In this document: one piece after another, positions 48,726-60,690 of the stretch
Position numbering within the stretch: position 1 is the first letter of the stretch
Layout: every line of letters starts with the position of its first letter
Source of the DNA: Sitta carolinensis
Taxonomy: Eukaryota; Chordata; Aves; Passeriformes; Sittidae
DNA: 64,000 bases
Direction of reading: 5' to 3'
NCBI GenBank assembly: GCA_032173965.1
Contig: CM063288.1
Coordinates: 13,000,501-13,064,500, forward strand
Notes under the pieces: generated by a model
Told to the model about the DNA's origin: nothing
What the model saw: only the letters and a program-made list of their open reading frames with translations
The model's database searches: none
Program-made: the position numbers and the translations under genes

Positions 48726-51700
48726 TGCACTTGCTGTGTGGGACACCTGGGTGCTGTGTTAAGGGGAAACAACCTTCTGCACAGAGAAGAAGAAACGTCC
48801 TGAGGTGGAGATGAGAGGGGAAAGTGGCAATTTGTTCTCAGGACTTTGAAGTTACACACTGTCCCTTAGCCCTATCAATTCTGGAGTTGGTGCCTGCTCC
48901 TGTCTTAGGACACTAGTAGTTAAGAAAGGAGTAGTATCTGGAATAAACAAAGTTAAGGTGGAGAAAGGAAGATGCCTGGCAATGCACAGAGACTAATACT
49001 GTCTAAGTTAGCAAGCATACAGTGAAGCAGAATAGTGATGCCCAAGATTTTGAAACATGATTTTCCATTCTGATTTGGACAGATAAGGCAGCAGCTCTGC
49101 AGGTGAGATGGTTTTCCTGCAAATGAGAAAAAAAAAATTGCCACTAACAGGGAGGATGGCAGAGTGGAAGAGCATGTGGATAAAAAATTATCTTTGCAGA
49201 GAAAATAACCAGAGTTCAGGAACACCATCCTGGAGCTAGGCTTCCAGTTAAATAAGTTGCAATAGACCTAGCCTTAGCTTCAATACACATGAAACCAGTT
49301 CAAAATTGCTTCCTGGGCAGGATGGAGCACCTTCTCTACCTTCTGGATAAGTGCCTGCCTCACCCCCATGACATTAAAGTGCAACAAGAACTAGAAGGAG
49401 GGCAGGTGTATAGTAAGCAAGGCCAGGAAAGATTGGATTTTCCCTTATGAGTGGAACGGGATGAGCAAACCCTAATGATCTACAGGTGCAGCCCTGGGAC
49501 CTAAGCTAAGGGCAAGGAGCTTCTGATACATTCAGTCATCAAGCTCCTAAAGCAGGTGATGCTGCAGGGGTGGGACCCAAGAGAAAGCTAAGGCCAACAA
49601 AAATGCCATGGCATGGAGAGGGAAAAAGGCTGAGGGACAATTGACATGGAAAAGGAACAAATCTGCAGGGTTTTCAGTTTTTTGTTTGTTTGTTTTGGTT
49701 TGGTTTGATTTTTCTCCCGAAAGGATGAATATGTCAGGCTTCTCAAATAATACATTTAATTTCTCCACATTGGCCTCATTTTGTCAGCAGCAAGACGCAT
49801 GACAGAGCATTAACCCAATCCTGTGTATTCATGCCTGCTGACTGCTGCCCTGGAAATGCGCTGAGCTGCTTGCAGCCTAGTGAAACAAATTCAAAACCAA
49901 AAAAAATAGGCTAAGGGTCATGACATAATTCATGAATGCTTTCCCTCAAAATACATATTCTTCTAATCACCTTCCTTTAAATGCAGTGGTTGTAATTTTT
50001 GGTACTTTCCTATTGAGAAAGCAATAAAATATAAGTAATGACATAAAAAATACTTATTTCAGTAGCAGTGCACAATGTTTCTGACTATAAGTTAATGGTT
50101 TACATATTAATTCATTTTTCTGATGGGCAGAAAATTGCTTTAATATAAGGGCAGTTAAAATTGTCATTTCGTATCTACATAACTTAGGTTGAAAAATTTA
50201 TTGCAAGCAGTATCAAATTGTTTCACAGGAATTTAGCAGATTTCATGGACAAAAAATGTGTCAATTTGAAGGTTGAGATAAAATTTTTCTCACGTTACAA
50301 TTAATGTATTTTTTATGTTTATTGTCTAATCAATTATTTTAAAGAAGATTGAAGGAATGTAATAAAAGTGATTCTTGGAAAAGTTAAGCTGGGATTCTGA
50401 AAGTGAAGACAGATTTTATTCTTATTACTGAAATAAAAAGATTTAAAATTCACTCTTCTTAGGTAAAAGTAAAAATAGCAACAATTTTGGATCAAAAATT
50501 CTCCTACTGTTCCAGCATGTGAGCGATTAAGGGAAATAATTTATCTGTTTTATCAACTTAGATTCCCATTTGAAAACCATACTTCTGTTGCACAAATTCT
50601 GCCAGCAACTTACTCAGGAAAATAACAAAGCATGGTCTTATGCTGAGAAATTGTATTATCAACTGGAGTGAGGTTGTTCAGAGCCACTGCAATGAAGGCA
50701 CAAAGTCTGATCCTAATATTAAGTAGTTCTTTGAGTTCGTGTCTATCCAGCAGCAACTGATGCTGAAAGGCTTTTGTAACTTAGATCATCTGTGCAGCAT
50801 CACCAATGCTGTCAAAGGGACTGTAGGTGTACTTTGTCTTGAACAGTGCTTCAAAGACATTTTTGATTTGGGACTTATTGAATTCTCTTATGTCATCTGG
50901 AACTAATCCCATCCAATAATTAATTAAGTGTTGGGGTTTTTTTTATTTATTATTTTATCTATTTTGCATCAAAAGCCATCCCTAGGCAATGCACTAGAAA
51001 GGACAATTGGTTAATCCCAAGTCTGAGAAGAGGTTTTTGCAGCAATTTCCCATACTGGGAAAATTATCCATAGCAGGAAAAAGTGACTCTCTCTTTTTCT
51101 TCTCCCCACGCCCTTTTTAGAAATTGTTCATGGATTTTTCTCCAGCTCTGTTCTCTGTAACATCCGCTATAACTAAGTGTACCAGTTACATTGATTTGTG
51201 TTCTGCCCGTGTGATTCATGGCATGCCATTGTGGTCATTATAATTGAGTTCCAGAATGAAGATAAGCAAGAAAAAGATAAAGCGATAACCTCCAAAAAGC
51301 GAGAGATTAATGAGGAGCTTTAGTCCTGAGGAAGGCAGTGAGTGCATGTGCTTGGGAAAGTTAGGTCTTGCCAGAAGGGGAAGAAAGTAAATGTCTTTAA
51401 CTATTACATGTCAAAAACCCCAAAAAGGGTAAAACTGTATACTTTAGGTTAAGATCTGGGAAAAAAAGTGAAGTTCCTTCCCTTTTTAATCCCTTCTGGG
51501 CCACTTTCCATTTTAAAACATCACCTCCATTACTTTTCTTTTTGACTCCTTTCCTTTCTGCTGCAGGGTACCAGCTAATCATCAGAACACAGTGAAGAGA
51601 TGTAACAGAATTTTAAAAAATGTAGACTTGATTTCTAAATGCCTATATCTGTTTCATAAAATATACTCATCGATATACTAAGTTTATCTTTTTCAACATT

Positions 51701-52240
51701 GATGAGGGACCCAGATTTAACTTATATCTGTAGGAGAACATAACTTCCAGGGGAAAAAAATCCAATCTGGACTTGAGTATACTATTGATTTTTTTTCATT
51801 TTTCTCTGTAAGATTCATCTTCCAGTGAACTTATTCTTGTATTTTTCAATATCCTCTTGAGTTTCAACTCCAAGGTTTTCATGGGCAGTTGCAGCACAGT
51901 ATGGATACCCTATCCTTTCTCAGCTAATGTTCTGTCTTTTGCTTCAGACCTTGCCTTACCTTTTGGCCATGGCACTTCATTGATACCTCACGTTCATTTC
52001 AGTGGCACAAAAATCTCAAAGAAAAACTGTTCATTGCTATTAATTATTTAAACTTTTGTTAATTCTTTGTTGAATCTTATAGCAGTGTTCTAGTAATTTG
52101 CCCAGGATCAACGTGAACCTGACAGACTTGTGATTATGGAAATAATTCTATTTACATCTGTTAAATAGTGGCATCCTACCAGTTTTTTCTAAACTCCAGG
52201 AGCTTTCAGAGAAAGATGCCAAAAGAAACTCCAAATGAAA

Positions 52241-52256
52241 AACCAACCAACCAAAC
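52241..52256. repeat. (AACC)n A/C-rich tract
   Basis: AACCAACCAACCAAAC, followed by further A-rich sequence to about 52280. It shares the 10-mer CCAACCAAAC with four other tracts in the window. Confidence 0.7.
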
Positions 52257-52923
52257 AATAAAAAAGACACAACAAAAGCCTGCAAAGTATGAATGTTTCA
52301 CATGTTCTCCAGATATTCTCTCTAACTTTTAAAAGAGAAATGTTAATATTTTTATATCAAATCCACAGAGTGTATATCCAGTATTCCTATAAGTTAGCCA
52401 ACTATTTTTGGCTTCCAGTTCTTCTTGCCCATTTGCTGCTTTTTTCCTTACTCTTTTATTGAAATGTTTCCCAATTTACTGTAGAGAATGGGCTGTAAAG
52501 AGAAAAAGCAAGATATAACAAAACCCATAAATGTATAATAAAAAAATCTGATATGTATTTATATTCCATTATAAAGATCTTGAAAGTTCTGCTTTCAGCT
52601 TCCATTAATTAAAATCTGGAAAGATATTGACATTTACAATGTGAGTATAAACTATTTAATTTTAAAATTGACATTAAAATGTCAAGATTTTTGGGTTTTT
52701 TTAAATACAGACATAGAGAACTAGACCTTTCTCTGAAAACCATTTTCATCTGCCTTGGATGAAGAAAAGTGCAGCTAGTTTAGTTGGTGAATAGGATAAT
52801 TTAGCTCAGCAGTTCTGGAAAGCCTGGAAGGAATGCTCTTTCCCTCATCTAATGCCAAATGTACTCTGGATAATGATATTTGCCTGGCAGAAAAGACTGA
52901 GAACATCTGCTACCTCAGCACCC

Positions 52924-52948
52924 CTAGTCCCCACATTCCTGGGACTAG
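52924..52948. repeat. 8-bp hairpin
   Basis: CTAGTCCC (52924-52931) and GGGACTAG (52941-52948) are exact reverse complements around a 9-nt loop. The flanks do not extend the stem. Confidence 0.6.
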
Positions 52949-53054
52949 CAGGTGTGGATACTGGTTGGATGCATGCATCAGAAAGGGGAAGCATCCAGCA
53001 AAAGAAAAAAGCAGGAAACCATTTGTGCGCAAAATAAAATGTAAATATTTCAGG

Positions 53055-53080
53055 ACAAAAAACCCCAACCAAACAAAAAC
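53055..53080. repeat. A/C-rich tract
   Basis: Short run of A and C with an AACCCCAACCAAAC core. Same plus-strand A/C bias as the tracts at 14.5 kb and 47.4 kb. Confidence 0.65.
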
Positions 53081-55949
53081 CACTCAGATTTCATCAAAGA
53101 GTCACAGAGACCTATTTGTCATACTTATTAACTATTAATGTGAGACAATTTATAAGTTTGTGTGAGTTTTTAACTATTGTGAAAATATATTACCTGGCAA
53201 CAAGCTGTAATGCAAAGTGTATATGGGTACAGCCTGTCTCAGAGCTCACTAAATGCTTTGTTTTTTTTATGCCATCTGTGTGCAGCTATCTTTATCTAGC
53301 TGAAGGTTTTGTTTATACATCTATATTTAGTACATTGAAAAGAAAGGGAAAGAAAAGATAATGATTTTGTTTTCTTTTTCAAATGAACCTAGGATGACAT
53401 CCAAAGCCTATCAGAGTAGAAAAACCTGGGCTGGGACCAACCTTAGATGAGATATTTGTGTAAACACCTGATATTCCTTAAATGATAATATTGACTAAAG
53501 AATCCTAAGTGCATCTGAAGGATTTTCTTCTAGGGTTGGATTCAGGTTCTAGGTGCCTCAGCATCTGCTGAAGGTTGGCAGATCGAACAAAAGGCCTGTG
53601 GGGACTGTGCCCAGGAGTAGTGAGGGCTGCAGTCAGGGAGAAGCTATTTCAGGTTGTGTGCAAAGGCGTTGGTTCAGATATTGTGCAAGTTGTGATAAAT
53701 GGATGGAGATGAGAAGACTACAGGATTGAAAGATCCTCAGGCAGGGATGGAGATGGAGCTTGAAGCTGGAAAGAGTTGAGTGTACAAATATGGAAGGGTG
53801 AGGAAGCATAGACCCTGGCTACCAAAATTTCTCTTTGTAGCTTAGTTATGGATATATCTTGACTAAAGAACTTCTAATCTCATAATGCAAATGAGAAAGT
53901 AATGACTCCTGTCATCTCCTTTCCATGGGAAAGGAGCTAGTACTCATTTCCAATTAATCATTTTGTAGCAAAGGAAAACCAAAATACTCATGTGTTTTTC
54001 TGACCCAGACATTATACTATGAGCTATTTTCTGGATAGGCAAAGCCTTTATGTAACTTGGTGATGGACTGTGGGCGTGGGAAGACCTGAGCTCCGAGTTC
54101 CTCTGCAAACTTTCTCCTGGGGAAGGGATGGGAGAAAAAAATTCACTTTGTGCCTAATTTGTTAGATGGCATTTGGTAGAGGGAGGAGAAAGGCACTACA
54201 AGACTTAGAAAGATGCATAGGTTGAACCATACAGGTATGCCCCTGTAATTCTAGAAAATCTAATATTCTGCTTTATATTTACCAAGTGAATTCTTGTCCC
54301 CTGGAGTTTAAGATTTTCTTTGTTTATGTACTTTAAATCTATGTTTGGTCAGGGTGTTTAACAAGATGGATGTGCTCTTCTTCTGCTAATTAATTAAAAC
54401 AAGGATATTTTTGGCTTGAACCAGACAGGAATAATATTCAACAAGGTTTGTACTGTAAGCCACAGTCACTTGATCAGTGGTTAGCATTTGTTTCCATTGT
54501 GTGGGTAACTTGAATGCTTGACAGCATATCTGAGCAGTTAAGTTAGCTCTGCCTTGAGTTGAGAGAAATCTGTGCTGGGATTTTCTGAGGATTTCATCAG
54601 CAATTCTTTCTTGCAGTCAGTGGTTTTCACCAGTTTTCCACTCTTATGTTTATACCTGGGGGAATATCTCCCCAAAGATCTGCTTTCTTTTTCTTAAAGT
54701 ATTTTGTGGCTTTTTCTAGCAGTACTATAAACTGCAGGAAAATTTGTCTGTCCCCAATAGAAAGATAACATGAAGACGGTTAAACAAATGGATTTTTAAA
54801 GCGTTTATGCTCCTGATTCCTTGGAAGTTTCTCTATGAGTGTGCTGGTACTAGTAATGATGTATTATGATGAGAGCCTGGTCTACCTGTGCTGCCAGAAC
54901 ATATCCCTTTAGAGATATTAGATTGTTCTGTTTTAACTCTGCTGATCTTACTGCCTGATACTGGACCATAAAAGAACCTGGAGTCATGGTGACAGTTGGA
55001 ATAAGGATAAAGAATGTGACCATATGGTGCTTTTCTATGTTATAGGATGCAATTGTGTAACTTGGCATGGCTCACTTTGTGAACCAAGAATGCTGGAGAC
55101 AGATATATCTCTGGGAGATAACAAATTTCACATATCTGACACAAGACTGAAGCTCACATCTCTGCTAGAACTGTTTTGATCTTATCTACAAACTTATCCC
55201 CATGCCATGCCACAGAGCTGTCAGTTATCAGTGCTGTATCTCCAGAACAGCTGGAAATTTGGATTTTAGGCCTTCACAAAGTAGAATTTTGCTCCTGCTG
55301 AGCAGATTGACAGGTAACTTATTTGGTTCTTTATGCACAGATTGTGCCTGTGACCTCCAGCAGCATGGACAGCTGCCTATCTTTTAAAATTACCATCCTC
55401 TCCAGTCTATTTTGTGTGCCTCTGTGCAAAATAGGATTAGATGAGTAGGAAATGCAATGTATTATTTTTAAGACATCATTTGCAGCATTTAACTGGTAAG
55501 CACAGCCAGTCATATTTCTTGCTTAACAAATCATTCAGACTGATAGAGGTGAACCAACCTCTACAGGCTACAGAAAAAAAGAAAAAGTATTTAAAAGTCA
55601 GGATTTTGAAAGAGTCCCTTCGTAATGACAGGCGAACGGGTATCCTGAACTTGAGTCAATGAACTGACATGTTCACCTATATAGTCACATGCAACAGAAA
55701 GGCATCAAAATCACTTCCTGATAAATCATTCATTCCTTATAAATGCATTTGCATCGCTTTATACTGATACATAAATGCATGAGCCCTTAATTTAGTCTGA
55801 TGTCACTCTCCAGCCTCAGTCTGGGTCTCCCATGGTCCTATAGCTACTGTGATACAGGGCAAATGCCATCGACCAGGGAAGAATGAGTGGCACAGTGAAT
55901 TTCCAGAGCAGGTATAATTACCATTTTGTGTGCCAATTAATAATAGATT

Positions 55950-55967
55950 AAAAAAAAAAAAAAAAAA
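55950..55967. repeat. A18 homopolymer
   Basis: Eighteen A following TAATAGATT. No parent element is recognised. Confidence 0.85.
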
Positions 55968-56229
55968 GACATCCTCCAAAGAAACCTATTTATTATTTAA
56001 AAGCCCCCCAGGGTATCTTCTGACATGGATTGGTGCTATAGCAAAGCAGAGGCATGAAAGCAGCTGAAAGTAGACAAACTGTTAAGCAGCATTTAATCCT
56101 TTATGCATGTTTTATACATAAACAAATTGGAATGTGTAGATCAATGTCCTCCAGCTGTTTTTCAAACCCCATTCTGCCTTCATTAAAGATTTAGGGAGGA
56201 AGTTTCCAAACATAGATATGATGTCGGGA

Positions 56230-56600
56230 AAAACAGGATAGGATCTTTTTTCTTTTTTTTCCCCTGAGCGGTTTTCTTAAAACCACCACTGCCTCTCGCT
56301 GAAGTAGCAGTACACTGTAAAGTGTTCCTTTGCCACTGCAGCCTGCACATTAAATCCTCTATACAGTCGTCAAGTGCTGAGTCACGTTAATTAGACAACA
56401 GATATAACTGTCTGATAAAATGTCCTCAGAGAGAGCCAATTTGGCCACATCAAGTTCACACAGGAGTCATAAAATACCAGGCTCAAATCAATTCCATGTA
56501 AACTCAGCCTATTTTCAATGACGTAGTGCTCTATGGCTCCTTGAACATTTATTCTAACAGCCACAGTGAGAATTCATTGATTTAATCAGAAAGAAACTTT
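56230..56600. promoter_or_regulatory. candidate enhancer, motif-dense non-coding block
   Basis: Within 45 bp lie TGCTGAGTCA (56375-56384, Maf/AP-1), TTAATTAG (56387-56394, homeodomain) and TGATAA (56413-56418, GATA), the last preceded by an E-box-like AACTG. CpGs occur at GAGCGG, CTCGCT, AGTCGT, CACGTT and TGACGTAG, the last being a CRE-like word. No frame is open and no repeat is recognised. Motif matches this short occur by chance, so this remains an inference. Confidence 0.35.
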
Positions 56601-57530
56601 TTCAATTTGCCCCTCCTTGTCATTAAATATCTTGACGAAAAAGGAAAATATTGTTCTCAAGACTGAGGTGGAGAAGAGCAGGATGAAACAAGGGTGTTGG
56701 TGGCCTGCTCAGCATTTCAGAGATTGGCACTGCAGGGACACTGCCTTTGTAGTTCCAGCTCTGTTCATTCCCACAGGTCTTTCCTGTGCTGAGGGCTGCA
56801 CTCCTCTCCAGCCTACTGGCACTTTTGGGCTTCATAGCAGGAGCTGTCATGACCAGGTCTCTATTTCAGCTAACAGAAGGGGGTTAGCAAAAAATAGCTC
56901 TTCTCTATCTTTCACTGTACTGTTGTTGTCTTTATTAGCCTCATACTGATTATAAACCCACAAAACTGAATTCTCTCCCATCTAATTGCAGAAACATAAA
57001 AGGACAAATGTGGTGACTTGTGGAGACCTCCAGGAGGGCATATAACCTTGTTTCCTGGATCCTGTGTCCATCAGCATACAGCTCTGCCTTCACTACATCC
57101 CATTAAAAGCAGCTTGAGTTTTCTGGTTTTACATCCTAGTTTTGTGTGTGCCGGAAACATTGAGCACTATCCTGAAACCACTGCTAGGAAATACAGGTAT
57201 TTGAGCTCCATGCCATGCCATTCCTTCCCTCTGAGATAGAGAGCAGTATCTCTGCCTTACTTCAAACCTGGTATGAATTTCAGTGCCAGATTCTTTACCT
57301 GACTACTGCCTACACTGAGTTAAATGGGCTGCCACAATGCCAGATGTTTGGGTTTTGCTTCAGTATTACTTGGCTCCCTCAAACACACAAAAAAGAAAAA
57401 TATCTCTTCCATGGCAAAAGATGAGTTGGGATTTCCACTCCGTGTGCCTTGAATTTAGAATCCTGGGACCTGATTTGAAACAGCATTATAAAGCTGGTGA
57501 GTCTTACAGATGTTCAGAAGCTGTAAAATT

Positions 57531-57546
57531 CACACACACACACACA
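57531..57546. repeat. (CA)8 microsatellite
   Basis: Eight uninterrupted CA units. Confidence 0.93.
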
Positions 57547-58159
57547 AGTACCTAGACCTGCCAATTTTAAGCCCTCTTAGCAGCTGCTGTTAGATGCAGC
57601 TCTCATTTACCCTTTACTCCTACACTAGTGTTATGACTAGTAAGAATTAATATCCAGCTGCTGTATCACAGACCTGTGGGAGCCTCAGATTTTTAGTGGG
57701 TGGGTCCTCTGCACAGAAGGCTTGCAGAGCACTGTGAGGTGAGCAGCACCAAATAAAAATAATAGATTATTAGAGCAGGCAGCCTGTATTATGAGTTTAC
57801 AGTGCATAAACACTCCAGCCTTCCTAGCTGGAGAAATTAAAATGTAAACACAAGATGCTGCTTTACTACTTTCACATCTGGTGTTGTAACTGACTTTACT
57901 GTGAATATTTTCAAAACAGCCAGATTGTTCAGAACAAAATCGCAAATACCACATCTGTTACAGGAGGTCTGCAGGAGTCTTGCACCCGGATGAAGACAAA
58001 AAAAAGGAAATTTGGCAGCACGTCACGTGATAAATATCAGGAAATACAGGGAAATACAGTCAGAAGCACCTGCCTTGTTTACACTAGGAAGAGAGTTGCT
58101 TTCTGACAACATGGGTTGCATACCTGAAATCTCTAAAGTATGAGATTTCATGACCTTTA

Positions 58160-58260
58160 TCGTATTCCAGCTATGTTTGAATAGACGCATGAACTGTTGC
58201 ATCTCAATCCTCTAACTTCATCTGAGATGTAGAAATAAGAATAAATATTAGCTGTAAATT
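58160..58260 (+). mobile_element. possible MIR remnant
   Basis: TTCCAGCTATG, then CATCTCAATCCTCTAACTTC, ATCTGAGATGTAG and AATAAGAATAAATATT resemble successive MIR words ('actagctgtg', 'cctctctgagcctcagtttcc', 'atctgtaaaatgg', 'ataataatagta'). The likeness is weak, and chance cannot be excluded. Confidence 0.3.
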
Positions 58261-58811
58261 CTGATCATGTTTTCTTTCGCTACAAGTTGCTTCAGTACAT
58301 CTTTAAGGAGGAGAGGAAAGATACATTTATGTGTATGTATATAGATACAAGTAACCGTCACTGAAGGGTTTTCCCTGGTTAAAGGTTCACACTGGCTAAG
58401 ACAATGTTAGTACATGAGGAAGATTACCAGCAAAGAACAGATTTTTTGTTTGTCTTGCATCATTTTCTGCTGTCATGAAGCCAACAAGTTGATCTGTCTT
58501 CTAAATCATGTGCCAGGTTGGAATTCCTTCTTCCCGTATCTTTATCTTGCTTCCAGGCTGCAAGGACACTGCCATGAAACCAAGTAATTTATAGATGCCT
58601 CTTTCCACTCTTTTCTCAGGCCTCTTTGCAATAACCTAAAGATCCAAGACTGAAAATGTAATTTCTCTCAGATCTCCTAGCAGAATTTAATAAGCCAAAA
58701 GCCCAAAGAGCTGCCTGCAATTTATTTCCCTATTGTGTGAAATCTTCACCCATATTTACAAATACTAGATCTAGACAGTGCTGCTTGTTGGCAGTATTTT
58801 AACCTCTGCCT

Positions 58812-58955
58812 TGGAGAGTCTTCTCCAGATGAACAACCCCAATGGTCTCAGCCTTTTTTCAATGGAGAGGTGCTCCAGACCTCTGATCATCTTCAAGGCC
58901 TTCCTCCAGAATTGCTCGAACAAGTCCACATCCATCTTATGTTGGGGACTGAATT
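58812..58955 (-). mobile_element. CR1 LINE internal/3' fragment
   Basis: The plus strand carries, in order, CR1 landmarks in reverse-complement sense: 'cttctccagatgaacaacccc', 'tctcagcc', 'ggagaggtgctccagacc', 'tctgatcatcttcaaggcc', 'attgctcgaacaagtcca', 'catccatcttatgttgggg'. It covers a section upstream of the CR1 terminus and lacks the terminal repeat. It is less decayed than the copy at 37.6 kb over the part they share. The frame 58778-58963 is this fragment read in the wrong sense. Confidence 0.93.
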
Positions 58956-60600
58956 TTAGTTGAACCTTAGTGAGAAAAGTGATAATAGAAAAACTTGATG
59001 TCTACAGAGCACAAATTGTGACTGCAAAGATCCTTTATAAACCCTCATGTGTGGGCTTGAATTTTCAGCATCTCTCAGTTCTGGCTGGTGTTAAAATGGT
59101 CAGCATCCCACCAGCTGCAATTGAACCCAGTGGACAAGCACAGAAATCAAACAACCACGTTAACAAGGAGCCCTAAATATAAACTGTGCAGTGCAGCCAG
59201 GCCTGCAGCTGATGTTGATGTGATGTCACTAGAGCACCCCCATCCACCAAAGTAACCCTCAGGCATGATGAATTTAGGCTTTGCTCATGGCTGTGAGCAG
59301 TTGCAAATTTGGGCCTGGATGCCAACTCAAGACTGCTTTGGATACAGCAAAATTGTAATAATTTTAGCAAAAAAGACTCAAGATTTCATTTAATTTTCAC
59401 AGTCAATAGATAAATAGGACCTTTCTCCAACTCCTTCCTCCTCTCCCCTCTTCTCTCTGGACTGGCTGCAAACCAGCCTCTTGTAGTATCTTCTTGATGC
59501 AGTTTTTAGTAAAACCCATGTTTTGGAATACAAATACATTTGGACTAAAAGATAAAGCAAGAGAGGCCAAACCTGAGAAGCTCCATTCTTAGTAATGGGC
59601 TAATTTCTTTCTCTTAAACAAAAGTCTTATTCCAGCTGTGGATTTGCAGCTTTCTGTGACTGGTAACTTTTGTTATTACATTAATTCCCAGTGTCACAAT
59701 AAATATTTTCACAAAAGCATCTCTGATTCTGTGTGTGACTGGATGCCTTTTGTTGCATGCCAGAGGTAGTATATAGAAAGTGCAGTTCCTTATTTGACAG
59801 GCACTGGTTTGATTGTACAGGCTGTAAGCTGTCAGCTTGGCATTCCAAAGAAACAGAAAATGCAGATGAGTACAAGATACATTCTCGTGTGTTTGTTACC
59901 TGAGGTAAATAAATACAAAATGGCCAAAATTTATATAGATATATATAAATTCACCTGACTTTAAAGCCTAAATACAATCACTTCCTCAGAATGCACGCCC
60001 ATCTTTAACCAAAATTGAATTAGCAAGCAAAGAAAAATTATTTCTGTACAAGTGCTGCAGTACTTTACATTTCTCTTGCTTGGTAAGATGATGATTTTTC
60101 TAGTGGTATTAGAGTGTCTCTTGTGGCAATTTCAGGTAATTATGATTTAGTATGAACAAACCTGGAAAATGCAAGGAGAAAAGACTGGAAAGATTATAAA
60201 GTCATCATTGAGAACAAATTTCATAGGGAGATGGACTGGCAGATTGTCTCTATTGTTTCTCTTGTTTTCTGTCTTATTCAGAGAAATAGAATATAATTGT
60301 GAGACATCTCTGCAGATAATTCACAGACCTTTTCTTTGGCCATCTTAGGGGACAGTCTGCATTAATCTAGGAGTGGATGGATAGCTTTGCATTTCAGCCA
60401 CCATACAGGGGCTCTTTGGAAGGGAACAGGAAGCTGGTGGTGAAATGCAATGTCCAGGTGTATATGCAGAAGGAGCCACCCATAAAATGAACCTTTCCTG
60501 ATTAGTGATTGCTCTACTGCATTAGGAATTTTCCTAGAAGGTGGTCTGCTGTAGCAACACTGGTACAAAACCAAAGGGGAAAAACAAAAAGCCAGAAAAC

Positions 60601-60690
60601 AATTCTGGCAGACTTATGCAAGAGGCAAGTCGACCTCTCTGTGTGTCCCTGTTTAGCCCAGGCATTTAATTGTTCCTTCTGTAAAGAGCA
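60601..60690 (+). mobile_element. possible MIR remnant
   Basis: ATTCTGGCAGACTTATGC, then GGCAAGTCGACCTCTCTGTG, CCCTGTTTA and CCTTCTGTAAAG fall in the order of the MIR words 'atcctggctctgccacttac', 'gggcaagtca..acctctctgag', 'cagttt' and 'ctcatctgtaaaa'. Spacing needs an insertion before the last word. Confidence 0.3.

Larger units (their letters stand above)
48726..55949. other. unique non-coding DNA
   Basis: No dispersed repeat is confidently recognised in 7 kb. A (TTTG/GGTTT)-rich patch lies near 49679-49710, A/C tracts at 52241-52256 and 53055-53080, and a hairpin at 52924-52948. From about 51130 to 51350 there are several CpGs and motif-like words. Around 52830, GGAATGCTCTTTCCCTC recalls an L2 landmark but does not extend. 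Open frames such as 52833-53138 have no recognisable domain. Confidence 0.65.
56601..58811. other. unique non-coding DNA
   Basis: Holds a (CA)8 run and a weak MIR-like stretch near 58.2 kb. Frames 56617-56949 (plus) and 57685-57954 (minus) have no recognisable domain. Confidence 0.65.

Noticed and set aside
52825..52850. L2 LINE-like word (GGAATGCTCTTTCCCTC)
   Set aside because: The match does not extend in either direction along the L2 landmarks.
58778..58963. Open frame with LQMNNPNGLSLF-like peptide
   Set aside because: It is the CR1 fragment read in the antisense direction.
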